Below are positions 24,358 through 35,500 of a DNA stretch of 64,000 nt, one piece after another (position 1 is the first letter of the stretch; every line of letters starts with the position of its first letter). The stretch is from Eumeta japonica (Eukaryota > Arthropoda > Insecta > Lepidoptera > Psychidae). The notes below the pieces were generated by a model that worked only from the letters and a program-made list of their open reading frames with translations, had not been told where the DNA came from and did no database searches. Location of the stretch: NCBI GenBank assembly GCA_005406025.1, contig BGZK01000074.1, positions 744,001 through 808,000 on the forward strand. Reading direction: 5' to 3'. The translations under genes and the position numbers were made by a program.

Positions 24358-25237
24358 CATCATTGTGTTCAATGCTCATAAGGTCTGACTAGATATATCT
24401 ATTAGTGTTGTCATTTTTTTATCATGATATGCCATTAAACAATTTAAATGTTTTTTTTATTATACTAGTGTTTTTGGTGTTGTAGAACATATCCAATAGC
24501 AATAAATTTTGTGATAATAGATACACTAATCCTATATTGAGCAAGTGCAAAATTTTTGGTAATTACAAGCAATTACTTATTGTTATAGAATCAGTGTTAA
24601 ATTACTTGTAATGTATTCAAAAATATTATCAAGCTACTAAATAGAATGTAAAAATGGTATATTATTTTAATGCTCAACTGTTTGTTGCGCTAGATTGTTA
24701 TCACCACATTATTAAAAATTCATTGGTCAATTTAAATTTGAATCTGACACTATCTGGTTTAAAGGCATTGTTTTTAACTTGCCACCCCCTATATATATTA
24801 CTAAATATTTTATATTCTACAAGTATTAGATAATAATAAGGTATTAGATATTTTAGTATTTTAAAGGATATATCTGTGAGTCTCTAGAGTATTACGATTT
24901 CCCGTCAGGGTACCTTTTGAGCATAACATTATAAGACGAGTCCTTCCTAGTTTCATATCGCAACTGCCGGAATAAAATCTTTGAACATGTTTAGCTTGTG
25001 AGAAAATGCAGAAAAATTTCTTACCCGGCACCATTTGTCTGGAGATTTACGTGCACCACCAGTTTCCGCCGCGGCAGCGTTCAACCGTTCAGCCAACAGG
25101 CGCCACAATTTACTAGAGCTGAATCGAGAATATATAGATTGTTTACCAGCAGCGAAATCGCGATGCTCTTCCATAAACGTTAAGAGCTGTTCTAGCTGCT
25201 CCGCACTTACTCGGCTCCTAGTCAGCACGGTGCTCAT
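14383..25237 (-). CDS. Zeste/Myb-SANT-like DNA-binding protein, four coding exons
   Basis: Exons on the minus strand are 25025-25237, 16823-16940, 16472-16698 and 14383-14523 (699 nt, 232 residues). Each junction has GT-AG ends and a continuous frame. Residues about 10-85 form a Myb/SANT-like (zeste-type) domain: helix 1 'AEQLEQLLTFMEEHRDF', then W45 in 'KLWRLLAERLN', then W69 and W73 in 'KWCR'/'YWADIKYKARKK', split by intron 1. An acidic, glycine-rich linker follows, then an Ala/Glu/Leu-rich helix suited to a coiled coil ('EELLAEAAMRSALAAEKQ'), and a His/Pro/Gln-rich tail. The family binds DNA in the nucleus, often as oligomers. Intron 1 (8.1 kb) is full of transposons. If the last intron is retained, the frame runs on to a stop at 16349. 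Exact orthologue unknown. Confidence 0.8.
14640..15172. repeat. Inverted-repeat element in last intron of the zeste-like gene
   Basis: Arms of about 140 bp, 14640-14790 and 15030-15172, are reverse complements at roughly 80-85% identity. Each holds 'tccggcattagaaaaa', 'gaatcaaataatgtttt' and 'cagataacaatatt' blocks in the same order. No coding sequence lies between. This is likely a non-autonomous foldback element or MITE. Confidence 0.65.
15301..15338. repeat. Perfect 16-bp hairpin
   Basis: 'aatatatcttagttta' pairs exactly with 'taaactaagatatatt' across a 6-base loop. Confidence 0.7.
15531..15560. repeat. 13-bp hairpin with one mismatch
   Basis: 'ggtctgacgtaat' and 'attacatcagacc' flank a short spacer. 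It lies next to the LINE fragment and may mark its junction. Confidence 0.5.
15560..16060 (-). mobile_element. LINE endonuclease-domain fragment
   Basis: Minus-strand frames 15844-16059 and 15573-15854 read in order as part of the endonuclease/exonuclease/phosphatase domain of a non-LTR retrotransposon. The segments are 'LNTIHHHLEMAKQALRFLTE', then 'CSFLCSMLVYAR', then 'IFACFYRAHKG' and 'ETIILGDLQNP', the last standing for the usual 'LGDFN' catalytic block. Frameshifts and missing RT sequence show a dead, truncated copy. It lies in the last intron of the zeste-like gene. Confidence 0.65.
17210..17530 (+). repeat. Second copy of the inverted-repeat family end
   Basis: 17225-17390 matches 13010-13165 in the same orientation ('caaatattcataatctcc', 'aaaccatagtcatt', 'tttctgagaaaaatagct'). 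It is followed by a GC-rich palindrome built on 'gtccctcagctg'/'cagttgagggac' at about 17442-17468. No matching right arm was found, so it is truncated or only the end of a larger element. It lies in intron 1 of the zeste-like gene. Confidence 0.5.
18288..18314 (-). ncRNA. Hammerhead-ribozyme-like motif in minus PLE copy
   Basis: The minus strand reads CTGAAGA, then a GTGCC/GGCAT stem-loop, then GAAAC: the order of a hammerhead core (CUGANGA, stem II, GAAA). Penelope-like elements are known to carry hammerheads near their repeats. One extra base before stem II and an unclear stem III and cleavage site make activity doubtful. Confidence 0.4.
19944..19970 (+). ncRNA. Hammerhead-ribozyme-like motif in plus PLE copy
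   Basis: The matching position of the plus copy reads TTGAAGA, then the GTGCC/GGCAT stem-loop, then GAAAC. The first conserved C is replaced by T and two bases upstream are missing relative to the minus copy, so this one is probably dead. Confidence 0.3.
20244..21497 (+). mobile_element. mariner element with both inverted ends, transposase decayed
   Basis: The 1254-bp element has terminal inverted repeats: 'ttaggagtacaaataagttt' at the left, and its reverse complement with few mismatches ending at 21497. It is flanked by TA on both sides (20242-20243, 21498-21499), the target duplication of Tc1/mariner elements. The interior on the plus strand encodes mariner transposase blocks: 'LSERTCCEWF' helix-turn-helix part (20520), 'GDEKWIYYDDPK'-like (about 20845-20885), 'CIWWDQLGVVHYELLNPSET' (20965-21030), 'YNNARPHV' (21125-21150) and 'LPHLSYSPEIAPY' (21200-21240). 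Frameshifts and stops make it inactive. It lies 60 bp from the Penelope pair in intron 1 of the zeste-like gene. Confidence 0.9.
21500..22320 (-). mobile_element. Remnant of a DDE-type (IS630-like) insect transposon
   Basis: On the minus strand, 22030-21500 translates in broken frames to pieces such as 'FTGFSKKTLNRIEKK', then 'MEIF...TKPGLTTI' with 'KCWRNNAVDAVL' close to the mariner end. These resemble the helix-turn-helix start and catalytic 'LDETW...KKCW' block of a common insect IS630-superfamily transposase. 22200-22310 is GC-rich and may be its 5' end. The mariner at 20244-21497 apparently inserted into or beside it. Family placement is tentative. Confidence 0.45.
22321..22732. other. 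Intronic AT-rich DNA, nothing recognised
   Basis: Two minus-strand frames of 66-67 codons (22295-22498, 22548-22748) show no domain and are probably chance frames inside intron 1 of the zeste-like gene. Confidence 0.45.
22733..23095 (+). repeat. Lepidopteran interspersed repeat ('aaaaaggaggaggttctc' family)
   Basis: It begins 'gacttcaaaaaaaggagg' followed by 'aggttctcaattcaactgta' and ends with 'ttccttggctgacaccgact'. I recognise the order as a high-copy lepidopteran repeat of unknown class. No coding sequence. Confidence 0.55.
23096..25024. other. Intron 1 (5' part) of the zeste-like gene, low-complexity DNA
   Basis: No exon or transposon recognised apart from the (TA)n microsatellite listed separately. 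The frame at 23815-24027 shows no domain. Confidence 0.5.
24303..24356. repeat. (TA)n microsatellite
   Basis: About 26 uninterrupted TA dinucleotides. The open frame through it is a tandem Tyr-Ile artefact. Confidence 0.95.
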
Positions 25238-27160
25238 TTCTCAACGTTTTATACATCGGCAAATAAGATTATGCGTTATATTATTTCCATCATTAACCTT
25301 AGCAATAATCCTTCCTTAATTCTACATCTGTCAATTCAGCAGCATTTTTTTTTAATTTGCTATTATTTGTTGTACTTTGGATACGATTCAAATATTTTGG
25401 ATAGAACAATTTTATATTTTAATCAGTAGTTAATCTCAAATAATAATAGAAAATTTGTAAAATAATAATAATATAGGAAGTTATAACTAGAATTCAAAAT
25501 ACAATCCCATTGTGTAATAGTCAAAAGTTCGAAGTTGAAATGACAATCCAGTTCTTTTATCTTTTGCGCTCTCAATTTTTACGTCTTCATTTAACTTGTA
25601 TAAGGCGATAAATATTGTGCCTAATACTATAGGTACATGTTTATGTTTTGTAGCACTGCTCAATAATAAAAATGTTTTGGTGTCACGACAAAACTGATTT
25701 TAGTATATTTACATCTTTTGAAATCAGAATTTGTCATATAAATTATCGACTAACTCTTGTTTTAAAAATAAAATGACATTTTATACTCACTAGAGCCAAA
25801 AAAGAAAACTTGAGAAGTTCTCAAAATAGTTATGTATGAATTTTTAGGGATCGAAGTAAATAATAACTATATCCTGTTAATAATAGTACTTCTAAAAAAA
25901 CATCATCAACTCGATACGCAATATCCCTAAAAATCAGGACGCTGGAATAAAGTAATGTCTGCAAATTAATGCTGGTTTGTATATAAAGATACTTCGAAAC
26001 TCATAATTCAAGAGGAAAACCAAAAAGCAGCAACCTCATGAACCTACCAAATGATTCTCTGTAGATCAAACCACCTGTTATGTACTCCACTATCAATTTG
26101 AGATGTAAACGTCATAAAAAAATAGTCACGTTTTTAATGTTATTTGCGCATTTAATTTATATTTACCGTCCTTTCTTCCTCTTTTAATAAAAAACTTATT
26201 TATTGTATATTTTAGAAACTAAGTCTAATAAAAGTGTTTGTTTTGACATGTTCGTTTTTTCTATCCACAATTAGTAAAAATTAGCTTATGAAGTAAAAAA
26301 AATTTTTTTTTGTTGGGTAGTGTACATACCTAGTTAACTAATTGTTGTGGGTAACGAGCAACTATTTAATATGTTCATTCTCAAAGTTATATTAATAATA
26401 TATTTATACAAATGATACTCCCCGATAGATTTCACACTATGAATATAGATATTCATTGTGTGAAATAATCTGCAATGTGAAGTCCTGATAGATAATATTT
26501 TGGGTTTTTAGTTAAATAGTCAAATTATTAGTTACTGTTTTATTTATTATCTATTAAGAATTTATGGAGTGTTTCTGTCTTTATGATACCATGACACTCT
26601 AATATAGTTATGTGATACATCAAGAAAAGGGGTTGTCTGTGGTTAAATTTTTTTTTTGACTATTCCTATTGTTTGTTCTGTGGTTCTCATTGATATATTG
26701 ATTGTTTTTAATTCAGTTCAATAGGTTCTCAGTTCTTGTAGAGATTCCTTTTTAAAAGTCCACCTATTTATTTCAAAAATTCTGAGATAAAGTTGTCATG
26801 CAATTGTAGTTTCAGCGTGCCAAGTGTTATGTTAATGAAGAACAATTTCGGTTTTCTATACAATCGGTAAGTAAAAAATCACTTATTAGAACTTTTACTT
26901 TAGCGTATGTTTATTACAATCAATAATTATTGGCATAGGATAGCTACTAATTACATATTTCTTTTGGTGGCCGCTAGTATATTTAAAATCGCTGAGTTCG
27001 GTATATCGGTAGGTATGCCCTTCCGTCTGACGAAATTGAGGGCACATTTCAAGGGCGTCGACAGCCTTTGAACCAGGGGGGACGGAAGGATGAGAAAATA
27101 TAAAAATGTCAGATTTGTGAGGGTTAAGATAATATTAATACTTATAAATTATAATGCACA
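25238..27160. other. Upstream region of the zeste-like gene and intergenic DNA
   Basis: This stretch should hold the promoter and 5' UTR of the minus-strand gene starting at 25237; no clear TATA or initiator can be assigned. An imperfect palindrome 'tttcacactatgaatatag' lies near 26430-26466. Nothing else recognised. Confidence 0.4.
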
Positions 27161-27164
27161 AACA

Positions 27165-28380
27165 TAAAAAACACGGCCAAGTGTGAATTGCACTCACACA
27201 CAAAAGGGTTCTGTATTATAATTCAACACATTTAGTCATAGATGTATATAAAAGAGAAAATGTATAGTTGCTTTTTATTTATAAAGGCAAAAAATGGCTC
27301 AAAGTGTACATTTTGTCAGTTTCACATTTTACGATACCATTTTGCAGTACCAAAGAAAAAGAAGAGAAGGAACATTATTTACCATGTGACATTTTAACTG
27401 AAATGCCATAACATAACATTCATTTTTAAATGCAAAGAGAACTATCATTTTGTTATTGGACGACAATAATTTTTAATTTTATAATTTACACCTGCTGTTC
27501 TAAATGGTTTAATATTATTTTTAATTTTTATTATTGTTTTTTATCTTTACATAGTATATTTTTCTTCATAATAAAACTTAATGTAGTAATCATCTAAGAT
27601 TAAAATTAATATGAATCTTTCATTTCATAATGTCAGTGAAAATACACATGAAAGAACTTTATAATTTCTAAAGTGTAAACAGTATAGTAATATAAAACTT
27701 TCTGATTATTTATATAGTAAAATAAGATGAAGATTAATTAAATGTTAAAGTATTTTTGATGACCATAATACTTACATGTAATTAAAAACAATAAATATAA
27801 AAAGAATTAAGGCGACTCCATTACTCTAAAAACAGAGTCTCTATAGTTAATTAACCGAATAATGTGACAATGCAATAAATATGAGACTGGTACTGCTTAG
27901 GTGTATTTCTTTTAAGTTGGTTTATATTTCGGCTTTTGATGCTACATGTTATTTTTGCATTTTTTTAACAGAACACTTTGAAGTCGAAATGGAAGGTACG
28001 ACGAAACTACACTGAATGAAATGTGTTAAATTGTCGGTTTTAGCACTTATTTACTGCGGCCGTTTTTCAGCACGGGACTGCGCATCTTCTCTTTTTTATA
28101 CATTAATGCATGTAGTTAATAAGAAACGAACAAAAATTAAGAAATTAAACAAAATACATTGAGTAAAAAAAAGTTTCTTGTATGGGGATCCTCTTTAATT
28201 TTGATTTTTATTATTGTTATAGTGGCCATAGTAATACACATTTTGTGAGAATTTCATGTGTATCACTTATTACATTTCAAAAGATGCCGCAGGATATGGA
28301 TAGACAGCAGAACTTTAATAATAATGTCCCATTGGTAGCCTTTGGATACAGAACCTTAAATATAATATTTTTTTTGTAAT
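27165..28380. repeat. Fragments of lepidopteran interspersed repeats
   Basis: 27168-27225 contains 'acggccaagtgtgaattgc' and 'aaaagggttctgtatta', the start of the 'cggccaagtgcgagt' type repeat. 28160-28340 contains 'cttgtatggggatcctctt' and 'attgttatagtggccatag', the middle of a similar family. Both are decayed and without coding sequence. Confidence 0.45.
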
Positions 28381-29436
28381 GTAATTTTTGGGCAAGTGTA
28401 AAATCCGCTTCAAGCGCTGAGGTTCTATAAAGATGTGTATTTTCTGGGTTACAAATTGATTATGAGCTATTCCAACTGAAAACCAAGAAAATTGCCAAAA
28501 GTTGTCTTCTGTAATTTCATTGTGTGTTGTTACGTGGTGGTTGTTATTTGAGTGATTATATTGATTTGATTATAGGTCAATAGCCTTTGACTGTTCAACT
28601 GTTCGGGTCTCGGTGACATCAAATATGTTTTTGCATTTTTATTTCTGTTTATGATTAATAATTATTTTTACTTACATATGAATGTAGTTCGGGGTAATAA
28701 TCTAATATATAAGTTTATCAGTGTAAGAAGTTAGGTAATAAAAAAATAGTTATTTTTTATGTGATATAACTACAAATTAATGTGCATATTTTTTATTTTA
28801 TAACTTAACTGAAGCATGATTTTAGTTTGAGACTCATTCTACTAAACGCTATAATTTATTACTTGTTTATTAGGAGTTCTATAAACAGAAATGTTTATAA
28901 AAATTATTAAAATCTTTGGCCTCTAGGTACAGAGTAGCTGCTCCGACCCGCCCCCCTTGATGATGCCCATGGCAAACTTAAAAAACGGCAAAGTGCAAGT
29001 CTCGTATCAAGGGTTTCATACAATATATTTCTATTATATCATAAGTGGAAAAAAACACATTTTTCCGTTCCATTCAGGAATCTTAGTGCAAGCTTGGACT
29101 TACACTTGGGTGGTTTTATTTTTTAAGTATATTTTGGTAAATCAGGGAATATCACACAATTACTAAAAAGGTGTTTGCTAAACCCTTGTTATATGTTACT
29201 GTTGTATTTTTTACAGATCTATGTGTAATTGGAGTATTAGATCTTATGTCATAATATTTATGAAGTTTTGTAACTTTTGTTATATATATGTTACATGAAT
29301 AAATTAGTATTTAGTAATTACAAAAGAAAGTAAATTATTACAAAATATTATATATATTTTTTATTCTTTATTTAGTTGTCTATTATTTTATTAGATGAAT
29401 TAAGTAATTTTATTTATATTAATTTTACTATTACAG
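28381..29436. other. Intergenic or 5' UTR intron region upstream of the kinase gene
   Basis: No coding exon recognised. 29425-29436 ends with a good 3' splice site 'attttactattacag', which implies at least one non-coding upstream exon somewhere in this region or earlier. Confidence 0.4.
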
Positions 29437-29529
29437 GGAGAATGTCTTTAAATATAAATATTTCACATATGGTGCATACTTGCTAATTAGAAATTTGGAA
29501 AACTGATGGATGAATAGTGCTAGATTACC
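29437..29529 (+). other. 5' UTR part of the first coding exon of the kinase gene
   Basis: It follows the 3' splice site at 29436 and runs to the ATG at 29530. A short upstream ATG frame at 29442 ends quickly. Confidence 0.45.
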
Positions 29530-32500
29530 ATGAATCGGTATATAGTGCTTCAACAATTAGGTGATGGCACCTATGGGTCAGTGGTGTTAGCACAGCGTCG
29601 GGACACTGGTGAAAAGGTGGCTATCAAGAGGATGAAACGCAAATATTACTCTTGGGATGAAGCCATGAATCTTCGTGAAGTTAAGGTTAATTGAAAAATT
29701 ATAACTTTATTTATACATTAACTACAAGTAGTATTATAGGAACTACAAGTAGTATAGGAAAAAAAATTGACATTGACTTACATTTTGTATAATGTATACT
29801 TATGGTATGGAGGCCCTTGGGCATTTCTCTGTCCATCAATTCTACTCCAGACTTTCAAAAACAATTGATTCTCTGAAAATAGACCAGTGGTGGTCAATAT
29901 GATGCACAAGCCCAAAAGAAAGTTATTTCCCTGAGGTATTAAATAAAATTTACTAATAAGATTTACTTACTAAAGATAGTTTTTTTTTGTGATGCAATTT
30001 AAGTAGTAATAAGTTAATAATGACTGCAGGTAGTTATGTCCTTCTGACTATTTATGAAGTAGTTCAAAATAAAATGCTTTTATTGTGTCAGTGGGGGCAA
30101 TTTTAACCATTGCCCTTTCTGTATCTGAGTCTGCACCAGTGTACCTGCTATTTGCTAAACATTAAAATTACATCTATATGATTTTGTGATTGATGGTCGT
30201 CCGCCATGATCGACTATGATCAAAACAAACACTTTTTATTAAAACAAATTAACAATGTAAAATTTTTATCCTCACTTCTGTTTTGTCATAGAATGATATA
30301 ATGCACCTTGTTATAGCATATTTATTAATTTATTTAATTATATCTGTGCAGTGAAAAAAGTTATATGGGTGGTTTCCAAAAAAATTGAAAAATTACATTA
30401 TAAATGTAATTTTTACAATTTAATGTAAAAATTACATTAAATTGTAAATGTTTTTTCCTTCATACATTTTTTTACTATAATTAATAATATTTACATAACT
30501 TGTGCAATTTCTTAAAATTATTAATATATTTATTTATATCAAAGTTAAAAGCTTCCAAGCATCTCAATTTAGCTCTGACTGAATTTATTGTTTTATTGTT
30601 AATAAATATTCATACATATTAATATATTTATAGAGCACCTGGCCATTATTTTTATACTTGAGAATTGTAATATTATTAAAGTCCAAGTAGTACTTGTGTA
30701 GTTTTCTTTAAAATGGAAGGCATTTTTGGATAATGAAAAAACTGAAATGGAAATTGCCATTGCTCTTTGATTTTCAGCATAATTTGATATAACATATTGT
30801 TTAAATATTTTTAAAATTATTTATAAAAATCTGTCAAAAAATTTATCCTCCAATTAAAAATTATGGTAAAATGCAACTTTAATGAAATATGTTACTCAAG
30901 TTTCTGTATCAAAATAAATTTATTACAGTCATTGAAAAAGTTACATCATGCAAACATTGTGAAGTTACGTGAAGTAATTAGGGAGAATGATACTCTATAC
31001 TTTGTGTTTGAGTATATGCGTGCAAACTTATATCAGCTTATGCGTGATGCGGAACGGCCACATCCCGAGCCGGTTTTACGAAACATGCTCTATCAGGTAT
31101 GACACATTCTTTGCTTAACATAGACTGATATTCTAATGTAAAGGTACCAAACTGATGAATGTCTAATTTTTTTATAGGTGCTGCAGGGATTAGCTCATAT
31201 GCACCGACATGGTTTTTTTCATCGTGATCTTAAGCCTGAAAACCTTTTGTGTGCGGGTCCTGAACTCATTAAGATAGCGGACTTCGGGCTCGCGCGAGAA
31301 GTTCGCAGCCGTCCGCCTTACACCGACTATGTGTCTACACGCTGGTATCGTGCCCCTGAGGTATGTTATTATATGCAGTACTACTTACCAAGTTTATATT
31401 GAAAAAATAGATTTTAATAAAAATGAATCTAAGTAATTTCAGGTTTTATAATATTCCTTTACAATTCAGATGTGTAATGATTTCTTTCTCCGAATATTTG
31501 TTCAGTCCTAGGGCACATACCTCATGGTATTAATGGTCAAAACTTTTTAGTGAACTTCCATAGTGTTACCATATTATTGCTTTCACTGCTACAACTTGGT
31601 AGTAGTTGGGTGCAATAGTTTTGAATATACTTTCGTACTCGAGATCTCTGACATTATTCTGGACATAGTTGATTTCTTTAGTGATGCAATTTGTTAATAA
31701 AAATGTCCTATTTATTTGATGTTTTTTGCATTAGTTTCATCATTTGGCTAATCCAAAATTTCTTTGAATTTTGTCTCTCTTCTTTATTGATATAAATGAA
31801 TTTTATAAATAAATAATCTATTAGAGTAATTGTGTAACAATAGCAGATTTACTACGTAGTGTATAAAATGAATTACACTTTTCCTATGCAGTTCCACTTA
31901 TTTTATTTAAACAGCTATACATGATATTTTTTTTTGTAAATGGCACACAAATTGATCATTATTATTAATTTTTTTTTATGAACACATATTTATATTATAT
32001 ATAAAATATATTCACATAGATAGCCATTAGTCATGTGTTTTGCTTTTTAATTAGAAGATAAAAGGTTGGAATTCTTACCCAGTGGGCGAATTAACCAATG
32101 AATTTTTAATGTAAATACAATTAAACCTCGTGTTTTGTCTCAGAAAGCATTTTAAGATATTTGTCGCAGATGCTGTCATTGCATGTGTGACAATGGTTGT
32201 TAGTAAGCCCCAACCCATACTAAGACAACATAGAGAAAAGGTCCAAGCTCCCTAATTTGAAATAAATAGACTTAGAAGGGTATACTTGAACACAAGAGAA
32301 GTGAAAAACTTGAAATATCATTAAATTTTTTTTCAGTTTCTCTCACCATGTGTGGAGTGCGCCTGAGAAATATTTCTTTTTGTTATTTAACCAGGTAGCT
32401 AAGTAGCAACTTATACAGGACACCTACCCTATAAATTTCATGAATACATGTTTTGTAGTTTTTGAATAGAATACTTCTTACATATGGCTCGATGGACGGA

Positions 32501-35500
32501 TATGATGAAACTATAAGTGTTCCGTTTTTGTCGTTTTGGCTCAGAACTTTAAAAGAATTGCCTAACATAATATCAGAGTGATCTTAAGGTTTTAGTTGGG
32601 TATGAATCTTTACTAACTATATTACTAATTGTGAACTTATTGCTATCAAATCATGATACAAAAAAAGCACAAAATTTTTGAAATTTGCATATAAAATTAA
32701 TAAATTGATTTTATTAATTCCAGGTGTTGTTACACGCTACAGATTACGGTAGCGCGATCGATCTGTGGGCGGTTGGGTGCATCATGGCCGAGCTGTACAC
32801 GGCGCGTCCGCTTTTCCCTGGTAACTCTGAAATAGATCAGCTATACAAGATATGTGCAGTCCTCGGTACACCAGCCAAGGTGAGTCACCAATAAATTTTA
32901 TAATGTACAATTAAATTCTTATTCTTTGCTCATCTGTGGACGATATATAGGACAGCAGTAGGCTATTGTATATTATAATAATAATTTGCATCATTGTCAT
33001 TAGTTTTTTATACAAATCAAATTAAGTATTATTCATTTAAGTACATATTTAGTATGACATACTGATGGTATTCTATGGTATTCTATTATTATAATTAGTT
33101 ATTAGGCATGTGGTGTTCAAAATGTTTTTTTTTTTTTAAGAAAGATAAACAATTAGTATTTAAAATAGATTCTACTAGCTGACCTGGCAGATGTTGCTCT
33201 GCTGTTTACAGTAGGTGACACGATTTTAAGGTATTTACATGTTTCATTGCCTGTGTGGAAATAGAATATTTTTTCTATTTCTTATATCAAGGCCGGACAC
33301 TTGTTGTTGACATGTACATTAAACTTGAAAAAAATTGATAACATGAAAAAGTTGTCCGTGTTTACTGATAGTATACCGATTTTCATGGTGATCAGATGAA
33401 TAGTACAGAAATTGATGCGCTGCAATGCCATGCTGTGAGGAGTTAAACAATATTGACAGTATAAAAACATCCATGAAAAAATCACTTTATATGCAAATTT
33501 TCATGGTGATCAGTCAAAATGGTGTCAGAGATTATCGATCTTAGATATACCAACATTCATTTTATCTATATAGATAATGTAGCACTTAATTGATTTTGAA
33601 ATACAGTATAGAACGATCATTAATAATTAGCACTTATTTACATTTAATGTAATCATTAATACTAAAATTCTGCATTAAGGTCAATAGATAAATAATTCAT
33701 TATATTTGACATAATTGACAGGAGTGCATCTGATTTTTTATATATCTTTCAATTGTTAAGAATTTGAATTATACATGCTATAAGCTTTATGCTAACAAAT
33801 TTTAGTGAAAAAGGACTGTCAAAGGTCACTTTTTACTCATATTTGTTTGTACATATCACAAAATTGAATTATTTTGTATATTTATTATGATTTCTAATTT
33901 ATTTATGGTTATATGGTGATTGGGCGCCAGATGACTACCTATATAGAAAATAAATGATCTAATATACCAACTTCTGTATACCCGCTCCTGCTGTATGAGC
34001 TACGCTTGATACATGTTTAAATAAGAACTAGAAAAATTTTAAAGCATCTAATATATGAATAATATATTTAGTATCAGAAGAGGGACCAATAGTAAACAAC
34101 AACCTTATAAAAGATTTTGACAATAATTTGTAATGGGAAGGGCCACAAGCAAGTGGTTTTGTGGCCGTGAAAGCACAAGTTGCTAACATTACCAAAGTCC
34201 TTATACTGTTGGGCTTAACATTGTACTTTCCATAGCTCTTAAAGTCTAAAAGTTCTAATCTAAATAATTGTTTAACTGAAGGAGGAGTGGCCGGAGGGAT
34301 ACGTGCTGGCAGAAGCATTGAGGTTTCGTTTCCCGACGTGTCCGCACGTGCCGCTGGAGCGTGTGGTCCCTAGCGCCAGCCGCCCGGCGTTAGTGCTGCT
34401 TGCGGCTTTGTTACAGTGGGCACCACGGGCTCGTCCTACTGCTGCCGGCGCCCTCAGGTAGAACTTAACTTTTATCATATTGAACTAGTAAAAAGTGTCC
34501 TTAATATGCAGAAATTACACTGATAATTGCATTATTTTAGGTTTCCATACTTTGCTGTAGGCACTGAATTTACAGTGTTGCCACCCGCATCACGAGCCCG
34601 CAGGTATTATATTTCTAACAGTAATTAAGATTGAATGAAGTTTATTGTGCAGAGATTTATCGGTGGTTTTAATTTCGTTTTGGTAGAAACGAAAGTCGCA
34701 CAGAAGTAGAAAATATGCCACCTGTGGTAGCGCCCGCGGCACTGCCCGTGCGGGATCACTTCGAAGACGTACTCGGGTAAGTTGAATTGATGGCACATTT
34801 TGTATATATGGAAGTCTCAATTTATTATTTTAGTTAGCTAAAAGGCGTTAACATAGAAAAACCTTTACAGAGGTGAAGTTCGGCATGATGTGACTCGGGA
34901 GACTACTGAACCGCAGCTGGTGTCGGCGCGCGCGCTGCACCGCTCGCGCCCGCATCCACGTCCACAACAAGCCTACAGGTTAATTCAGCATGGGCATCGT
35001 CATATAGTCTAATTTTGTGATCATAAGTATCAAGTTGGCATTAAAATAAATATTAAAAAATGTATAGAGTACAAATTCATGCAAACAAATTTCTTTCCCA
35101 AGCAAATTTCATTGAAAAAATTAAAGTTGAAAATGAATTGTATGGTATTTAAAAGAATCTAGGCAAATAAGTATAAGCTATCTACTCTCATTTGGAAGTC
35201 TTGTCAGTACTTGTATTGTCTTTAAGGCATACAGTACTCATGGGAATCAATAAGTGAGTACACTTGTTTTAGACCAAAACAAGGAAGTTATAGAATTATA
35301 ATTTGGCAACAATAGATATTATTCTTTTTATCTTTTTCAGGTATAGCAAACAAATCAATTTAAAATGTTGTATATGTGATTCATAAAAAGGAATGTTGAT
35401 TTACAGTTCATATCACTATAATTTCAATAATCATTTGAAAGTAATTACAATAAATATTTTATTTGATTATAACAAGTATATTTACAAATATCAAGCGGGC

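Noticed and set aside
24119..24388. 89-codon open frame
   Set aside because: Its second half is the (TA)n microsatellite, and the first half has no domain.
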